Assembly (NCBI RefSeq): GCF_037102585.1
Contig: NW_027043830.1
Span: forward strand, 62,001 to 126,000
DNA from: Saccharomycopsis crataegensis
Lineage: Eukaryota > Ascomycota > Saccharomycetes > Ascoideales > Saccharomycopsidaceae
Direction of reading: 5' to 3'
Length of the DNA: 64,000 bases
The notes beneath the pieces were generated by a model. It searched no databases, had not been told where the DNA came from, and saw only the letters and a list, made by a program, of their open reading frames with translations. Shown in pieces: positions 29,701 to 40,458 of the stretch (the stretch's first letter is position 1; each line of letters starts with the position of its first letter). The position numbers and the translations under genes are program-made.

Positions 29701-29981
29701 TGTTGTAGGTTTGTAACTCTAGTTACAAAAGACATTGATAACAATAATATTCAATAATATTTATTCCCTTGTTATACTTGTTTTACTTGTTTACTATCTA
29801 AATTATATAAAGGACAAACTCAGACTATGGGGGGGCATGGCCCATATTTATATTAATCTCAATGGGTTCTAGAAGGTTCCATAAGTTCTAGAAGGTTCCC
29901 TGAGTTCTAGAAGGTTCCATAAGCTCTAGAAGGTTCCATGAACAATGACTAACCACATAACTTTGGATTGCCAACTCAACA
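29701..29981 (-). repeat. Solo LTR of copia family B
   Basis: 281 bp, with plus-strand ends TGTTGTAGG and CAACTCAACA, flanked by the 5-bp duplication AACTA (29,696-29,700 and 29,982-29,986). It inserted into the 3' UTR of LINE B. It has four heat-shock-element units (about 29,865-29,935) upstream of its TATA box in its own orientation. A solo LTR arises by recombination between the two LTRs of a former full element. Confidence 0.92.
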
Positions 29982-30060
29982 AACTACATTAGGTAGTTTA
30001 TGAGATATATAGTTATATAATTAATTAATATATTGAATTTTGTCTTTAAAAAAAAAAAAG

Positions 30061-30434
30061 ATTCAGAATAATATATAAAGACGAAACAAACGCACTCACG
30101 TATAATGACAAACACTTTAGATAATAAAGTTAAGTATAAGGACAGTAGTGAGGACAAACAGCACAACACCTAGTAACCTTAAACCAATAATGGCTGTAAA
30201 TATAATCTTGATAGCAACGACTATAATATTTATTAGTAGAGATCTAATGATCTGGTTCCTAGTATAAGACCTACAGACCCCTTGATTGTAGGATCTCGAA
30301 CTTGCGACAACAGAGCGCACTTTACTTAATGCTACATTTCAACATGTTACTAGCTCTTATGTTAATATAATGAATGAGCAAAAAAATAGGAATGGTTCCC
30401 AAGTGCAAAAAATTGAAACCTCGGTTAAAATAAC
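30061..30434. other. Gene-free stretch beside tRNA-Leu
   Basis: No supported gene. On the minus strand 30,344-30,319 repeats the TGTTGAAATGTAGC motif seen at 10,040. About 20 bases further on the minus strand there is GCAAGTTCGAGATCC, which resembles a B box. This could be an eroded LTR with a tRNA-like module, but the evidence is thin. Confidence 0.4.
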
Positions 30435-30551
30435 TGAAGGATGCGAGATTCGAACTCGCGCATCTTACGATAATCGATTACTCAACTGGTAAGCAGAAGA
30501 AGAAAACAAATTTCTTGAGTCGATCGCCTTAGACCGCTCGGCCAACCCTCC
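30435..30551 (-). tRNA. tRNA-Leu (CAA) with intron
   Basis: 117 nt on the minus strand: acceptor GGAGGGT/ATCCTTC (with G-T pairs), anticodon stem ATCGA/TCGAT with loop starting CTCAAG (anticodon CAA), an intron of about 33 nt after position 37, long variable arm TATCGTAAGATGC as in yeast tRNA-Leu, T-arm GCGAG/CTCGC, discriminator A. Four T follow on the minus strand. A gypsy G2 LTR begins 11 bp upstream of the mature 5' end. Confidence 0.95.
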
Positions 30552-30704
30552 GTTATGTACTTTGTTGTAGTATGGTTTGAGCTATTGGTTATAGGCAATG
30601 ATACACGTGCTCATAACCATAAGCTCATAACCATTAGTATATAATTATAGTCGTCGATTATGAAAAGTTTTCAATATATGTGATCTCTGGTTCTTCAGAG
30701 AGTA

Positions 30705-32996
30705 CAGTGTTTTCATTTTTTATTCGTACCAACCACCGGAAATGTTCATACCAGTGGCAAAAAATAATTCATACCGACCCCCGGTATTTTTCGTACCACC
30801 GCAGCGGGATTTATTCAGACCATCTAAGAAAAATAGTTCATACTATTGCACTTTAATTATTCATACCAACAGAATACAAAATTCATACTAAATGCATAAA
30901 ATTCTTATGCTTTCATTAATATTTTATCTTTGATATTATTAAACATGTTATAGGGGACCCGCACACCCAATAAAGCCCCTTTGCAATACTCATTTACCAT
31001 TTCAAAGGCTCATAACCAAATTTTGGAGTGGTTTCGTCCTTCCTTAAAATTTTAAATTTTCATTAATTTGTTTTGGAGCTTTGTTGCGTCTTTATGTAAT
31101 TTTTTTTATAGTTTTTACTTTTTTTTTTTTGGTTTGTTTTCTGTATTTTGTTTTCTAATTTTTTTTCTTCATCTTTGGTATTTGTTTTCAAAAGAGCTGC
31201 TGTTGTAAACAGAGATCAATATGTCTAGAAGCATGTCTGCAGAATCCCTTGTAACTATCAAGGGAAATATTTTCTGTGGCTTCTTTCACCCTTGGAGTTA
31301 ATTGCTCCTTCTTGCTCAAGTTTGATCTTTTGACTTTACTCTTACACACTGACCAGAATTCTTCTATAGCATTCAACCCTGGAGAATAAGGAGGTAAAAA
31401 CACAAGTTCCAAGCCACTCAGTGCCACTAGTAACTGAAGATCACGTCGTTTATGAATGGCAGCATTATCAAGGATCAAATATTTCATACCTTTGAGCTCC
31501 TCGTTATTTTCTATTTGCTGGATCACTGACTTTACAAAACTGTAGAAGTGATTAGCTGTAGTACCTTTACTCACTTTGTCAATGGTCGTTTCTGAATCAA
31601 GTTTTCTCTTCTTATTGGATGTAGCCACTGGAGTTCTGACCTTTAATTCAATACAACCTTTGACAGAAATTGCCCCAATGAACGAAATATTAAGCCCTCT
31701 GGTTACGGGAACAGTAAGAACTGCTTTTTCACCCACAGCAGACCATCCATACTCACGCCGCATACTGATATTGAAACCTGCTTCGTCGATGAAAATACAG
31801 TTTTGACTAAAGTCGAGCTTGTCTTTATACTTCTCTGCCCACTCGAGTCTCTGTTTCTTCAATTCCTCCAGACTTCTTCTCAAAGCCCATTTAGAAATAC
31901 GTTTGAGACTTAGCTTACAGACCTTGGTTACAAAGTTATAGATTGTTGTAGCCTTGGCTCTTACATTGGTGAAGGCTTTCTTGAGTCTCTCCAACATAAA
32001 ATCGAGAGTCACTGTAGCATCTTCCTTTATCAATTTTTGAAGGAATTCCTTATGTTCATCAGTGAGAAGGGGTTTACGACCTCTTTTCTTTATTGGCTTC
32101 GAGATACCATTTAATTCATTGACAAGTATTTTGTTCCACTTTCTTTTCCATGTGTAAGCAGTTTGCAAAGGTATATCTTCTAATTTTGCAGCCTTGTAAG
32201 CTGATACACCTTCTTCCATGACCAAGTGCCAAAATCTTTGTTTGACAGCTTGATTATAATACCGGTACGAACCTCTATATCTTCGTTCTTTCATTTCAAT
32301 TTCCATCTCGGCATTTTCTTCTTCTTCGAAAATAGGATCAATTTCCATGATATCCATGATACCTGGTTTTTCAAAATGCTTATAGTCACTGTAACTAAAG
32401 CAAGCTTCAACTGGTGCTATTTCAGACTCTAAAGTCATTTCACTGGGTTCAGCATAGAATCTATTACCTAGGCCATCAACATACCCATCAGTTAGTAGCT
32501 TGGCTTTCAAGTCCATACTTAGTTTTGATGGTAAAATCTTATGCTTTTTTTTGTAAGTAATCTGGTGATCACATAAAGACCGAATTGAATGTCAAAAGTG
32601 GGAATTCATCATCTTAAATGGAGAACAGCTCCTACCATACATTCGTTCCCATTTCTTGAAAACCGTAATCACGTGATATTATTGATATTATTATAGATAT
32701 CCGGTTTTATAGAAAGTAGCACAGAATTATGGAAAAAATGAGTATAATTTGTTTAAACTGAGTAGCTTAGAGGCTTATAGAGCCAGTCACATAAAAAAAA
32801 AGAAAGGAATTAATATGAATTTTATATACTGTTGGTATGAATAATTAAAGTGCAATGGTATGAATTATTTTTCTTAGATGGTCTGAATAAATCCCGCTGC
32901 GGTGGTACGAAAAATACCGGGGGTCGGTATGAATTATTTTTTGCCACTGGTATGAACATTTCCGGTGGTTGGTACGAATAAAAAATGAAAACACTG
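30705..32996 (-). mobile_element. Tc1/mariner-type DD34E transposon, copy 2
   Basis: 2,292 bp flanked by TA (30,703-30,704 and 32,997-32,998), with the same long inverted repeats and phased TTCRTACYR motifs as copy 1. It is nearly identical to copy 1 apart from a few small differences in the AT-rich tail between transposase and left end. It inserted into a G2 LTR, so it moved after G2 did. Confidence 0.96.
31188..32516 (-). CDS. DD34E transposase, copy 2
   Basis: 442 residues, intact, with D244, D350 and E385 in the same contexts as copy 1 and a difference at residue 57 (Ile instead of Met). The start is set by MDLKAKLL; no alternative Met precedes it in frame near the inverted repeat. The preserved frame in two copies at different sites, together with a related MITE, suggests a source able to move recently. 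Confidence 0.96.
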   Translation of the reverse strand: MDLKAKLLTDGYVDGLGNRFYAEPSEMTLESEIAPVEACFSYSDYKHFEKPGIMDIMEIDPIFEEEENAEMEIEMKERRYRGSYRYYNQAVKQRFWHLVMEEGVSAYKAAKLEDIPLQTAYTWKRKWNKILVNELNGISKPIKKRGRKPLLTDEHKEFLQKLIKEDATVTLDFMLERLKKAFTNVRAKATTIYNFVTKVCKLSLKRISKWALRRSLEELKKQRLEWAEKYKDKLDFSQNCIFIDEAGFNISMRREYGWSAVGEKAVLTVPVTRGLNISFIGAISVKGCIELKVRTPVATSNKKRKLDSETTIDKVSKGTTANHFYSFVKSVIQQIENNEELKGMKYLILDNAAIHKRRDLQLLVALSGLELVFLPPYSPGLNAIEEFWSVCKSKVKRSNLSKKEQLTPRVKEATENISLDSYKGFCRHASRHIDLCLQQQLF

Positions 32997-33152
32997 TATT
33001 ACTAAATCAATCCTAACCCGTGACCAACTACAACTAGTATAGTCGCATCGTAATATAACAATTGGTAGCACCACTAGGTTTTTAGTTTTACAGACTCCAC
33101 TGATTATAAACTTCTGTTGTCGTTTAATAGCATAGCTTGGTTATCCTAGTGT

Positions 33153-35196
33153 ATGACTGTATTTGGTTTAAGCCCTAGTTCAGACGAAGAGGATAATTAT
33201 TCAGGCGAAGAAAACGAGATGAGTATGCCGGGTGGACCGTTGGACGATTCTAATCGTCTGTTGCTCATGGAGCTCGTTGAAATGCTTCACGGTAAAGAGA
33301 AGGCCGGTCGCGTGTTAGACCCTATGGAGGTCAAGTTTAACGGAAAGCCGTTTAGTACAGGGATGCTTGCCCGCACTCCCATGGCATTGCATGACTTCTT
33401 CCAGTATGCAGAACACCAGATGCCACTTAATTGGAATGACAAGTATAAGATGAGTTTTATCGTGAGAAACGTGGCTCAAGATACTTTTAGAAGTTTTTCT
33501 TCTTTTTCTGACTCCTTGCCGTCAGATATCTCTTATAGAGCCTTTAAGGCTCAAGTGCTTGCGCACTTTTCTAGAGTTGATATGGTTGACATTTTGGAAA
33601 GAACATTGTGGACAATTGTGCAAAAAGGAAAAGCGCTTCTGTCCCACGTTGCTGAGTTTCAAGCGAATGTTGTGTACATTCCAGATTGGTCAGAACGTTC
33701 AAAAATTAATCGTTTTATCGATTCCTTGGACCCGCGTTTGCAGAAGCACATTGCAGATGCAGGACGCATTTATGAGAAATTAGATGATGTGATTTCTCAT
33801 GCACTTAGTATTAATGATCTTACTGAAAGAACCATCCATACTCTGACTATCCCTATGCCGTCTACGTTTTCGCCTATGGATAGAGGTGGTCCGATGCCAA
33901 TGGAATTGGATGCTTCGCAATCAGTACCAAGTTCTCGGGGAAACTCATATCCTCGCAAGTCTAGTGCTCGTTTGGCTCACCTTATGGATTGCGTCCAAGA
34001 GGAGGACCATGCAGTTCCGTTTGAGGATGTTGTTGCTTTCAAGGTTCCTGTTACTATGGGACCTGCTGGGTTTGTTACCAAAGCTCTTATTGATTCTGGG
34101 GCGAGTTACAGTTTTGTGAATCCGTCTATTTTGCTTAAGCTCGGTTATGATAGTGCCGATCTTACTAGGATTAGCCCAAGAACAATCAAGACTGCAACTA
34201 ATCAGTATGATGCGGTAGATAGGTATGTGATTATCCCTGTTACATTTAACCATACTGTTGTGAAGATCCGTTGTTATGTGCATCCGATTGTTTCACCTAG
34301 ATTAGAGAAATTGTTGTTTGATTATGCGGATATTTTTGCGGAGAAGCTTGGGATTAATCAAGTTGTTGAGTCTCGGGGGGCAGATAATATCAGGCTTGAA
34401 CCGATGTCGGAAGAAGTTCCAACGACCCCGTATATTCCGAAGGTTAAGATTGCTCTTTTGCATGAGGTTAGAAATCACATTAGGCGTATGGTCGATTCTA
34501 AACTTATTCAACCCTCTAACTCGCCTTATTCTTCACCTTTTCTAGTTGTCAAGAAGAAGACTGGGGAAATTCGTTTGGTTATTGATTTTCGTCAAATCAA
34601 CCTTTTATTGAAAAGGTTTAATCAGAATCTTCCCAGTTACGATGAATTGATCCAGATCTTTCTGGCCAATAAGGTGTTCTCAACCGTGGATTTAACGGAG
34701 GGCTTTCATCAACTTACCCTCGATGAGAATTCTAGTAGATTCACGGCTTTTGGGTTTGAAGGGCTCAAGTACGAGTACTCGAGATTACCCTTCGGACTCA
34801 CATCAGCCCCTTCACACCTACAATCATACTTAGCCAAGAAAATATCACACCTTTCAACTGCCCGTAATTATGTTGATGATGTTCTCTTGGCGTCGCCAAA
34901 CAGGGAAGAGCATTTGGGTTTGCTCAAGCAGTTTTTTGATGTGTGTCGGGAGAACAAGTTGTTTTTGAAAAGGCTGAAATGCAGTTTTATGAGCTCTAAG
35001 GTTCGCTTTCTTGGTTGGGAAATTGGTCCGGATGGAGTTGAAATCCCTGATGATACTAGGGAAGTAATTCGAAAATTGAAGATCCCTGTGAATGCCAAGG
35101 AGTTGCAGAAAACTCTTGGCTTCACGAATTACTTCCGTCATTTCGTTGCCAGCTATTCGGACTTAGTGGTTGAACTTTACCAATTTGTCTCCAAAA
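33153..35196 (+). pseudogene. Gypsy G2 gag-pol remnant
   Basis: Fossil gag-pol of the G2 family. Gag begins MTVFGLSPSSDEED; the aspartic protease motif LIDSGASYSF and the reverse transcriptase motif YVDDVLL are still seen. RNase H and integrase are absent. It is broken compared with the whole copy at 46,107-50,576, from which it otherwise differs little. Confidence 0.9.
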
Positions 35197-35293
35197 TGTT
35201 GTAGTTTTGTAACTCTAGTTACAAAAGACATTGATAACAATAATATTCAATAATATTTATTCCCTTGTTATACTTGTTTTACTTGTTAACTAT

Positions 35294-35695
35294 TGTTGAG
35301 TTGACAATCCAAAGTCATATATTGGGTTTTGTACAGATGGCTCAACGGTTAACACGGGTATCAATGTGTTGAATAGATCCTGGGTTCGAGTCTCGGATAA
35401 GACGGTTTATTTACCATGGCTGAGCAATATATAATCTGCATGTGATTATGACTCAGCCTAATAATTAGTCATTGTGCATATGATTAATCATCTAGAATGT
35501 TCTAGATGGATGTATGATTACAAATCATATATATTGGTCTTATTATAAATATGGGGCCTCTCCCCATAGTTTGAGTTTATATTTTGTTATTTAAATAGTT
35601 AGTTAGTTAAGAAGAATAAGAATAATAACAAGGATAATTTGATAGTATTTGTTATTGGTAATGACTACTGTAACTAGGGTTACAAAACTTCAACA
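35294..35695 (+). repeat. Copia C 5' LTR
   Basis: 402 bp. A box at 35,338-35,348 and B box at 35,383-35,393; TATA box and hairpin near 35,544-35,568. It is followed directly by GGTTATGAG. Confidence 0.97.
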
Positions 35696-35699
35696 GGTT

Positions 35700-38600
35700 A
35701 TGAGTTCAAATGCTCTTACTTCGTTTGCTGCTGATGAAAAGTTGAAAGGTTCATCAAACTTCTATGATTGGTTTACATTGATCAGTGTCAAGATGAAGAT
35801 GAAAGGTCTTGGGTTATATGCTTATTTGATCAATGGGGAAACTGGAACTGATGGTCTGGAAGACCTCAACGAAGTTGCGCAATTGGTTGCTGCTATGGAT
35901 GAAATTATTTCTACAGTTGTTTTCAATAGTATCACAGGCGCTGCGTTAACTAAGGCCTCGGAATTCGATGGTACCGGCAGAAACTTGTTTATGTTTCTCA
36001 AGGAGGCCTATGGTACTTTGACTGTTACCAATGCTGTGGGAATTATTTGTGATTTAATGGACAACAAATGGTTGAAAACTAAAGAAGGAAAAGTGGAACA
36101 CTTTATTGATGCTTTTAATCATTTTAAAAACACGGTTGGTAAGATGGACGGAACCACGGTCCTTTGTGCGTTATTTTTGGGCTTAGGTCAAAAGGCTGGA
36201 TTTGGTAACAGCCTTTCTAGAGAAGTCATGACTGCGTATGAATCTAGAAACGGCAGAACAGTTGGTAATGTTGATCTCGGTCTTGTTCAAGATTTAACAA
36301 GAGAGATTATTGGAGATAAATCTATTGGGTCTGCTAATGTTGATAACACTGAGCCGGTGTTTGCAGTTAAGAAACAATATAGATGTTTCAATTGTGGAAA
36401 GCCTGGTCATTTTAAAAGAGACTGCAAATCACCAAAGGCACAAAAGTTGATTGGAGATGGTAGAAACCCATCACCATCGTGGTATGCATTTATGGGAATG
36501 CATGGTAACAACTCCAGGGTGTATTTTGATTCAGGTGCCTCGCAACATATCTTAAACAATAAGAGCTTGTTCAAGACGATCAGACCGTTTGGAGGAGAGA
36601 TCTCCGGGATTGATGGCGGTGGTGTTGCTGTTGCAGGTATTGGGTCTGCGGAGTTCAAATTACGTGATAATACCAATATTGAAATCAAAGATGCTTATTA
36701 TGTTCCAGACTCAAAAGCCAACTTGATTTCAGTTTCCAAGGCTACTCTGAATGGTGCGAAATTATTGTTTGAAGGAAACAAAGTGAAAATGTATCCGGAA
36801 ATGAAGGTTATTGGTACCAAGGATCCTCTGATGAATGGGCTTTACAGATTATCTACTGATGCTAATGGTGTTGTTTTTAACAGTATTGATAAGGGTGGTC
36901 TCTGGCACCAAAGACTCGGACACCCAAGTGCTAATATTTTACAGAAAGCCAACAAAATGTTTAAGCTTGTTAAAGGGAAAATCTTGGGTGACAATGCTGT
37001 TATTCGATGCGACTGTTGCCTTGCTGCTAAAGGAACAGTCCAAAAACCAAAGTTGGGTCATGGTTCTAAACCTAAGAGACCATTGGAATTGTTGCATATG
37101 GATGTTTGTGGTCCTTTTAGCTATGGCTCGATTGATTCGAGTGCCTACTTTCTTACGATAGTAGATGGATATGCCAAGTATGTGGAAACTCGATGCTTAA
37201 CTCAAAAGTCCGAGTGCACGGCTCAGATTATTGACTTCATAAACTACTCTGAGACAATGTTCAAGTCACAAGGAAAAGACTTTAGAGTTGGAACCATAAG
37301 AACTGATAATGGTGGAGAATTCATTACAGGCCAATTGCACGCGTTCTTGCGACGAAAAGGAATTGCTCATGAGTTGACGGTGCCACACCATAGTTATCAG
37401 AATGGTGTTGCTGAAAGAATGAATCGGACCATTCAAGATAAAACAAGATCTTTGATGATTGGGGCATCCATGCCTGCGCAATTTTGGCCAGAGGCAGTTC
37501 GTACTGCTGCTTATTTGACCAACAGAACACCATCCCGAGTGATTGGTTTTCAGACTCCGTATCGTCGTTGGTTTGGTTATAATCCAGGACTTGATCATCT
37601 TCGTTGTTTTGGTTGTATTGGATATGTTGTTGTTCCCCATAAATTGAGATATGGGAAACTTGGTGCTACTTCGAAAATGTGTGTTATGCTTGGGTATGAT
37701 AGAAATCGGTGTGCTTATAGGATGTTTGATCCCGAAGCAAATAGAGTTGTTACGGCTGCCCAAGTGAACTTCGATGAGTCAAGATATTATTTTCAAGATG
37801 GAAAGAAGTCCTCCACTGCTGCACCAGAAGAAAGGATTGGAATTTCTGGCGGAGGAGGGGGAGGTATCATTGGTGGAATATCTGCTGCTCCAATTATTAT
37901 GAATGATGATTTGGTTGATGTTGATGTTGGTAGTAGAAATGGCTCTGCATACCATGATGATGAAACTACGTCCCAAATCTCAGTTGATGATGCAAGCATG
38001 GTATCTGAAAGTGATGCACCTGATAAAGACATTGAAATGTCCATTGTGGAAACCAAGGAGTATGGGGACGGAGAATTGATTCCCTCAAAAGTTTATGATG
38101 ATGCTTTTCAGTTGGTTACTGCTACGAAAAGAAAAAGATCATCAGGTTCTAGAGTCAAGGAAAGCAGGGGTATAATTAAGAGAAACCCATTTGGTATTTT
38201 GGCTGAAATAGAAGAACAGCCTGACACATTCAGCTCAGATTCAGAGAGGGAAAGTGTTACTGAGAAACCACAAAGAAAGAAGTTCAGGAATACAAGAAAT
38301 TCAGAAGAGTTGACTTCGTTTGTTCCAAATGGCAGTAGCAATGATGACTTGGTGGTTTCGAAAATTGAGCCTCATATTGAAGAGCCAAGTGATTGTGATG
38401 AAGAATCAGAACTGAATGATGATACCAAAAGCAAGTTGTTAGAATACAAACCTGTGAATTACGTTGCTACATGCTTCATGGCTGGTGAAGCTGACGCTAT
38501 ATCTGGAGGAACTGATGTTCCTGGAAACTACAAGGAAGCTATGAAGAGCGATGAAAGAGTGGAATGGAAGCGCGCTTGTGACGAAGAAATAGCTGCTCAC

Positions 38601-40049
38601 AAGGAGAACTCCACTTATGAATTGGTCAAGTTGCCGAAAGGAAGAAAGCCAATTACATGTCGTTGGGTCTTTGCAAAGAAAGATAACGGAGTCTTCAAGG
38701 GAAGACTTGTTGCTCGAGGATTCACACAGGTGAAGGGTATTGATTACAATGAGACCTTTTCACCTGTGGTGCGTTATGAATCTATCAGGTTGATGTTGAG
38801 TATCGCTGCCAAGAATGGAATGGCAGTTCATCAGATGGATGTTAAGACTGCTTTTCTCAATGGGTTTCTTCAAGAAGAATTATACATGACACAGCCGGAA
38901 GGGTATGTGGTTAAGGGAAAAGAAACAATGGTTTTGAGATTGAAGAAAAGCTTGTATGGTTTGAAACAGGCTCCCTTGGTGTGGAATGAAAGAATCCACA
39001 GTGTTTTGTCGTCGCTTGGTTTTGTCAGAAACGGTGCTGAATATTGTCTATATTCAAGGAAATCCGAAAAGTCTTTTGTGATGGTTGCCCTCTATGTTGA
39101 CGACTTATTGATAGCTGGTACCTCAGATTTTGCTATTGGAAAAGTCAAATCTGAATTGATGAATGTTTTCAAGATGAAAGACTTGGGAGTTGTCAAGAAA
39201 TTTTTAGGCATGAATATTTCTCAAGATGATGGTGGTATCAACATGAGTTTGAAGGACTACATTGGTTCCATGTTGAAGGAATTTGGAATGGAGAATTGCA
39301 ACCACGATAAGACGCCTACAATTTCTGGCCAAGAACTTACGTTGGTGGATGCCAATGCTGAAACATGTGATGCTACAGACTATAGATCTTTAGTTGGAAA
39401 ATTGTTGTTTGCTGCCAATACTGTTAGGAGCGATATTAGTTATATCGTCGGTGTTTTATCAAGATATCTCAAGGAGCCAAAGGAGGTCCATTACAAGGCA
39501 GCTAAAAGAGTGTTGAGATATTTGAAAGGTACGAAAGAATTAGGTATAAGATATGAGGCTGGAGATAAAGGAGATGGTGAACTAGTTGGATATTGTGATG
39601 CTGACTGGGCTGGAGATAAGTCAGACAGAAAGTCTACTACTGGGTTTGTGTTCAAATATGCCAATGGTGCAATCACATGGAGATCTAAGAAACAAGCAAC
39701 GGTTGCTCTTTCTACAGCTGAAGCAGAATATATGTCTCTCAGCGAAGGTGTGAAAGAGGCATTGTGGTTGAAACAGGTCTTTGAACAGTTTGGCCTTAAC
39801 ACTGGTGCAGTGAAGATTTATGATGATAACCAGGGGTGTATTGAAATGGCCAAACATCCAGCTTTCCATCACCGTACCAAACATATTGATATCAGGACTC
39901 ATTTCATCAGGGATCACATTGGATCTGGGACAATTGATTTGCAATACCTTAATACTGGAATCATGGTTGCTGACATGTTCACTAAAGGTCTTGCTGCTCC
40001 TCAATTCATAGAGCTAAGAAAGCTTTGTGGTATGGTGACTTTGAATTGA
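35700..40049 (+). CDS. Copia C Gag-Pol polyprotein
   Basis: 1,449 residues from ATG 35,700, which lies inside the primer binding site. Order: Gag, zinc knuckle CFNCGKPGHFKRDC (about 229), protease DSGASQ (about 277), integrase HHCC and DDE core (about 420-700), Asp/Glu/Ser-rich linker with a GGGGGG run (about 720), reverse transcriptase (about 980-1,200; YVDDLL about 1,131) and RNase H (about 1,280-1,410). Gag and Pol share one frame, so Gag excess would have to come from RNA or protein processing, as proposed for Ty5; that is inference. It shares almost every residue with the copy at 21,184-25,533. Confidence 0.97.
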   Translation: MSSNALTSFAADEKLKGSSNFYDWFTLISVKMKMKGLGLYAYLINGETGTDGLEDLNEVAQLVAAMDEIISTVVFNSITGAALTKASEFDGTGRNLFMFLKEAYGTLTVTNAVGIICDLMDNKWLKTKEGKVEHFIDAFNHFKNTVGKMDGTTVLCALFLGLGQKAGFGNSLSREVMTAYESRNGRTVGNVDLGLVQDLTREIIGDKSIGSANVDNTEPVFAVKKQYRCFNCGKPGHFKRDCKSPKAQKLIGDGRNPSPSWYAFMGMHGNNSRVYFDSGASQHILNNKSLFKTIRPFGGEISGIDGGGVAVAGIGSAEFKLRDNTNIEIKDAYYVPDSKANLISVSKATLNGAKLLFEGNKVKMYPEMKVIGTKDPLMNGLYRLSTDANGVVFNSIDKGGLWHQRLGHPSANILQKANKMFKLVKGKILGDNAVIRCDCCLAAKGTVQKPKLGHGSKPKRPLELLHMDVCGPFSYGSIDSSAYFLTIVDGYAKYVETRCLTQKSECTAQIIDFINYSETMFKSQGKDFRVGTIRTDNGGEFITGQLHAFLRRKGIAHELTVPHHSYQNGVAERMNRTIQDKTRSLMIGASMPAQFWPEAVRTAAYLTNRTPSRVIGFQTPYRRWFGYNPGLDHLRCFGCIGYVVVPHKLRYGKLGATSKMCVMLGYDRNRCAYRMFDPEANRVVTAAQVNFDESRYYFQDGKKSSTAAPEERIGISGGGGGGIIGGISAAPIIMNDDLVDVDVGSRNGSAYHDDETTSQISVDDASMVSESDAPDKDIEMSIVETKEYGDGELIPSKVYDDAFQLVTATKRKRSSGSRVKESRGIIKRNPFGILAEIEEQPDTFSSDSERESVTEKPQRKKFRNTRNSEELTSFVPNGSSNDDLVVSKIEPHIEEPSDCDEESELNDDTKSKLLEYKPVNYVATCFMAGEADAISGGTDVPGNYKEAMKSDERVEWKRACDEEIAAHKENSTYELVKLPKGRKPITCRWVFAKKDNGVFKGRLVARGFTQVKGIDYNETFSPVVRYESIRLMLSIAAKNGMAVHQMDVKTAFLNGFLQEELYMTQPEGYVVKGKETMVLRLKKSLYGLKQAPLVWNERIHSVLSSLGFVRNGAEYCLYSRKSEKSFVMVALYVDDLLIAGTSDFAIGKVKSELMNVFKMKDLGVVKKFLGMNISQDDGGINMSLKDYIGSMLKEFGMENCNHDKTPTISGQELTLVDANAETCDATDYRSLVGKLLFAANTVRSDISYIVGVLSRYLKEPKEVHYKAAKRVLRYLKGTKELGIRYEAGDKGDGELVGYCDADWAGDKSDRKSTTGFVFKYANGAITWRSKKQATVALSTAEAEYMSLSEGVKEALWLKQVFEQFGLNTGAVKIYDDNQGCIEMAKHPAFHHRTKHIDIRTHFIRDHIGSGTIDLQYLNTGIMVADMFTKGLAAPQFIELRKLCGMVTLN

Positions 40050-40056
40050 GAGAGGG

Positions 40057-40458
40057 TGTTGAGTTGACAATCCAAAGTCATATATTGGGTTTTGTACAGA
40101 TGGCTCAACGGTTAACACGGGTATCAATGTGTTGAATAGATCCTGGGTTCGAGTCTCGGATAAGACGGTTTATTTACCATGGCTGAGCAATATATAATCT
40201 GCATGTGATTATGACTCAGCCTAATAATTAGTCATTGTGCATATGATTAATCATCTAGAATGTTCTAGATGGATGTATGATTACAAATCATATATATTGG
40301 TCTTATTATAAATATGGGGCCTCTCCCCATAGTTTGAGTTTATATTTTGTTATTTAAATAGTTAGTTAGTTAAGAAGAATAAGAATAATAACAAGGATAA
40401 TTTGATAGTATTTGTTATTGGTAATGACTACTGTAACTAGGGTTACAAAACTTCAACA
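40057..40458 (+). repeat. Copia C 3' LTR
   Basis: 402 bp, identical to the 5' LTR as far as I can read. Confidence 0.97.

Larger units (their letters stand above)
19008..30060 (+). mobile_element. Zorro-type LINE B, 5'-truncated, with nested copia element and LTR
   Basis: A second, diverged LINE. It starts directly after the poly(A) of LINE A, inside ORF1 (equivalent to about residue 245 of LINE A ORF1), so it is 5'-truncated, probably having inserted at the A-rich tail of LINE A. It carries a broken ORF1 (split by a copia element at 20,775-25,939), an intact ORF2, a 3' UTR with a long internal A tract and the conserved hairpin, a family B LTR insertion (29,701-29,981), and a terminal poly(A) at about 30,049-30,060. 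Confidence 0.9.
30563..33060 (+). repeat. G2 5' LTR split by a Tc1-like transposon
   Basis: LTR sequence is at 30,563-30,704 and 32,997-33,060, starting TGTTGTAGTATGG and ending GTAATATAACA. The transposon between them duplicates TA. The LTR starts 11 bp from tRNA-Leu. Confidence 0.93.
30563..35196 (+). mobile_element. Gypsy G2 element, second copy, broken, with nested Tc1-like transposon
   Basis: Plus-strand gypsy copy of the same family as 45,893-50,872. The 5' LTR (30,563-33,060) is split by a Tc1-like transposon. The initiator-Met-type primer binding site follows (from about 33,062), then gag, protease and reverse transcriptase remnants. The copy ends where a family B LTR begins; RNase H, integrase and the 3' LTR are missing. 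It is broken with several breaks. High identity to the whole copy indicates a young insertion. Confidence 0.92.
35294..40458 (+). mobile_element. Copia (Ty5-like) element C, full length
   Basis: 5,165 bp with two 402-bp LTRs that look identical on reading, a 5-bp target duplication ACTAT, a half-tRNA(iMet) primer binding site, one continuous Gag-Pol frame and a purine-rich tract GAGAGAGGG before the 3' LTR. It looks whole and very young. Confidence 0.98.

Noticed and set aside
30250-30330. Degenerate tRNA gene on the minus strand
   Set aside because: Only a B-box-like GTTCGAGATCC is seen; A box and stems are missing.
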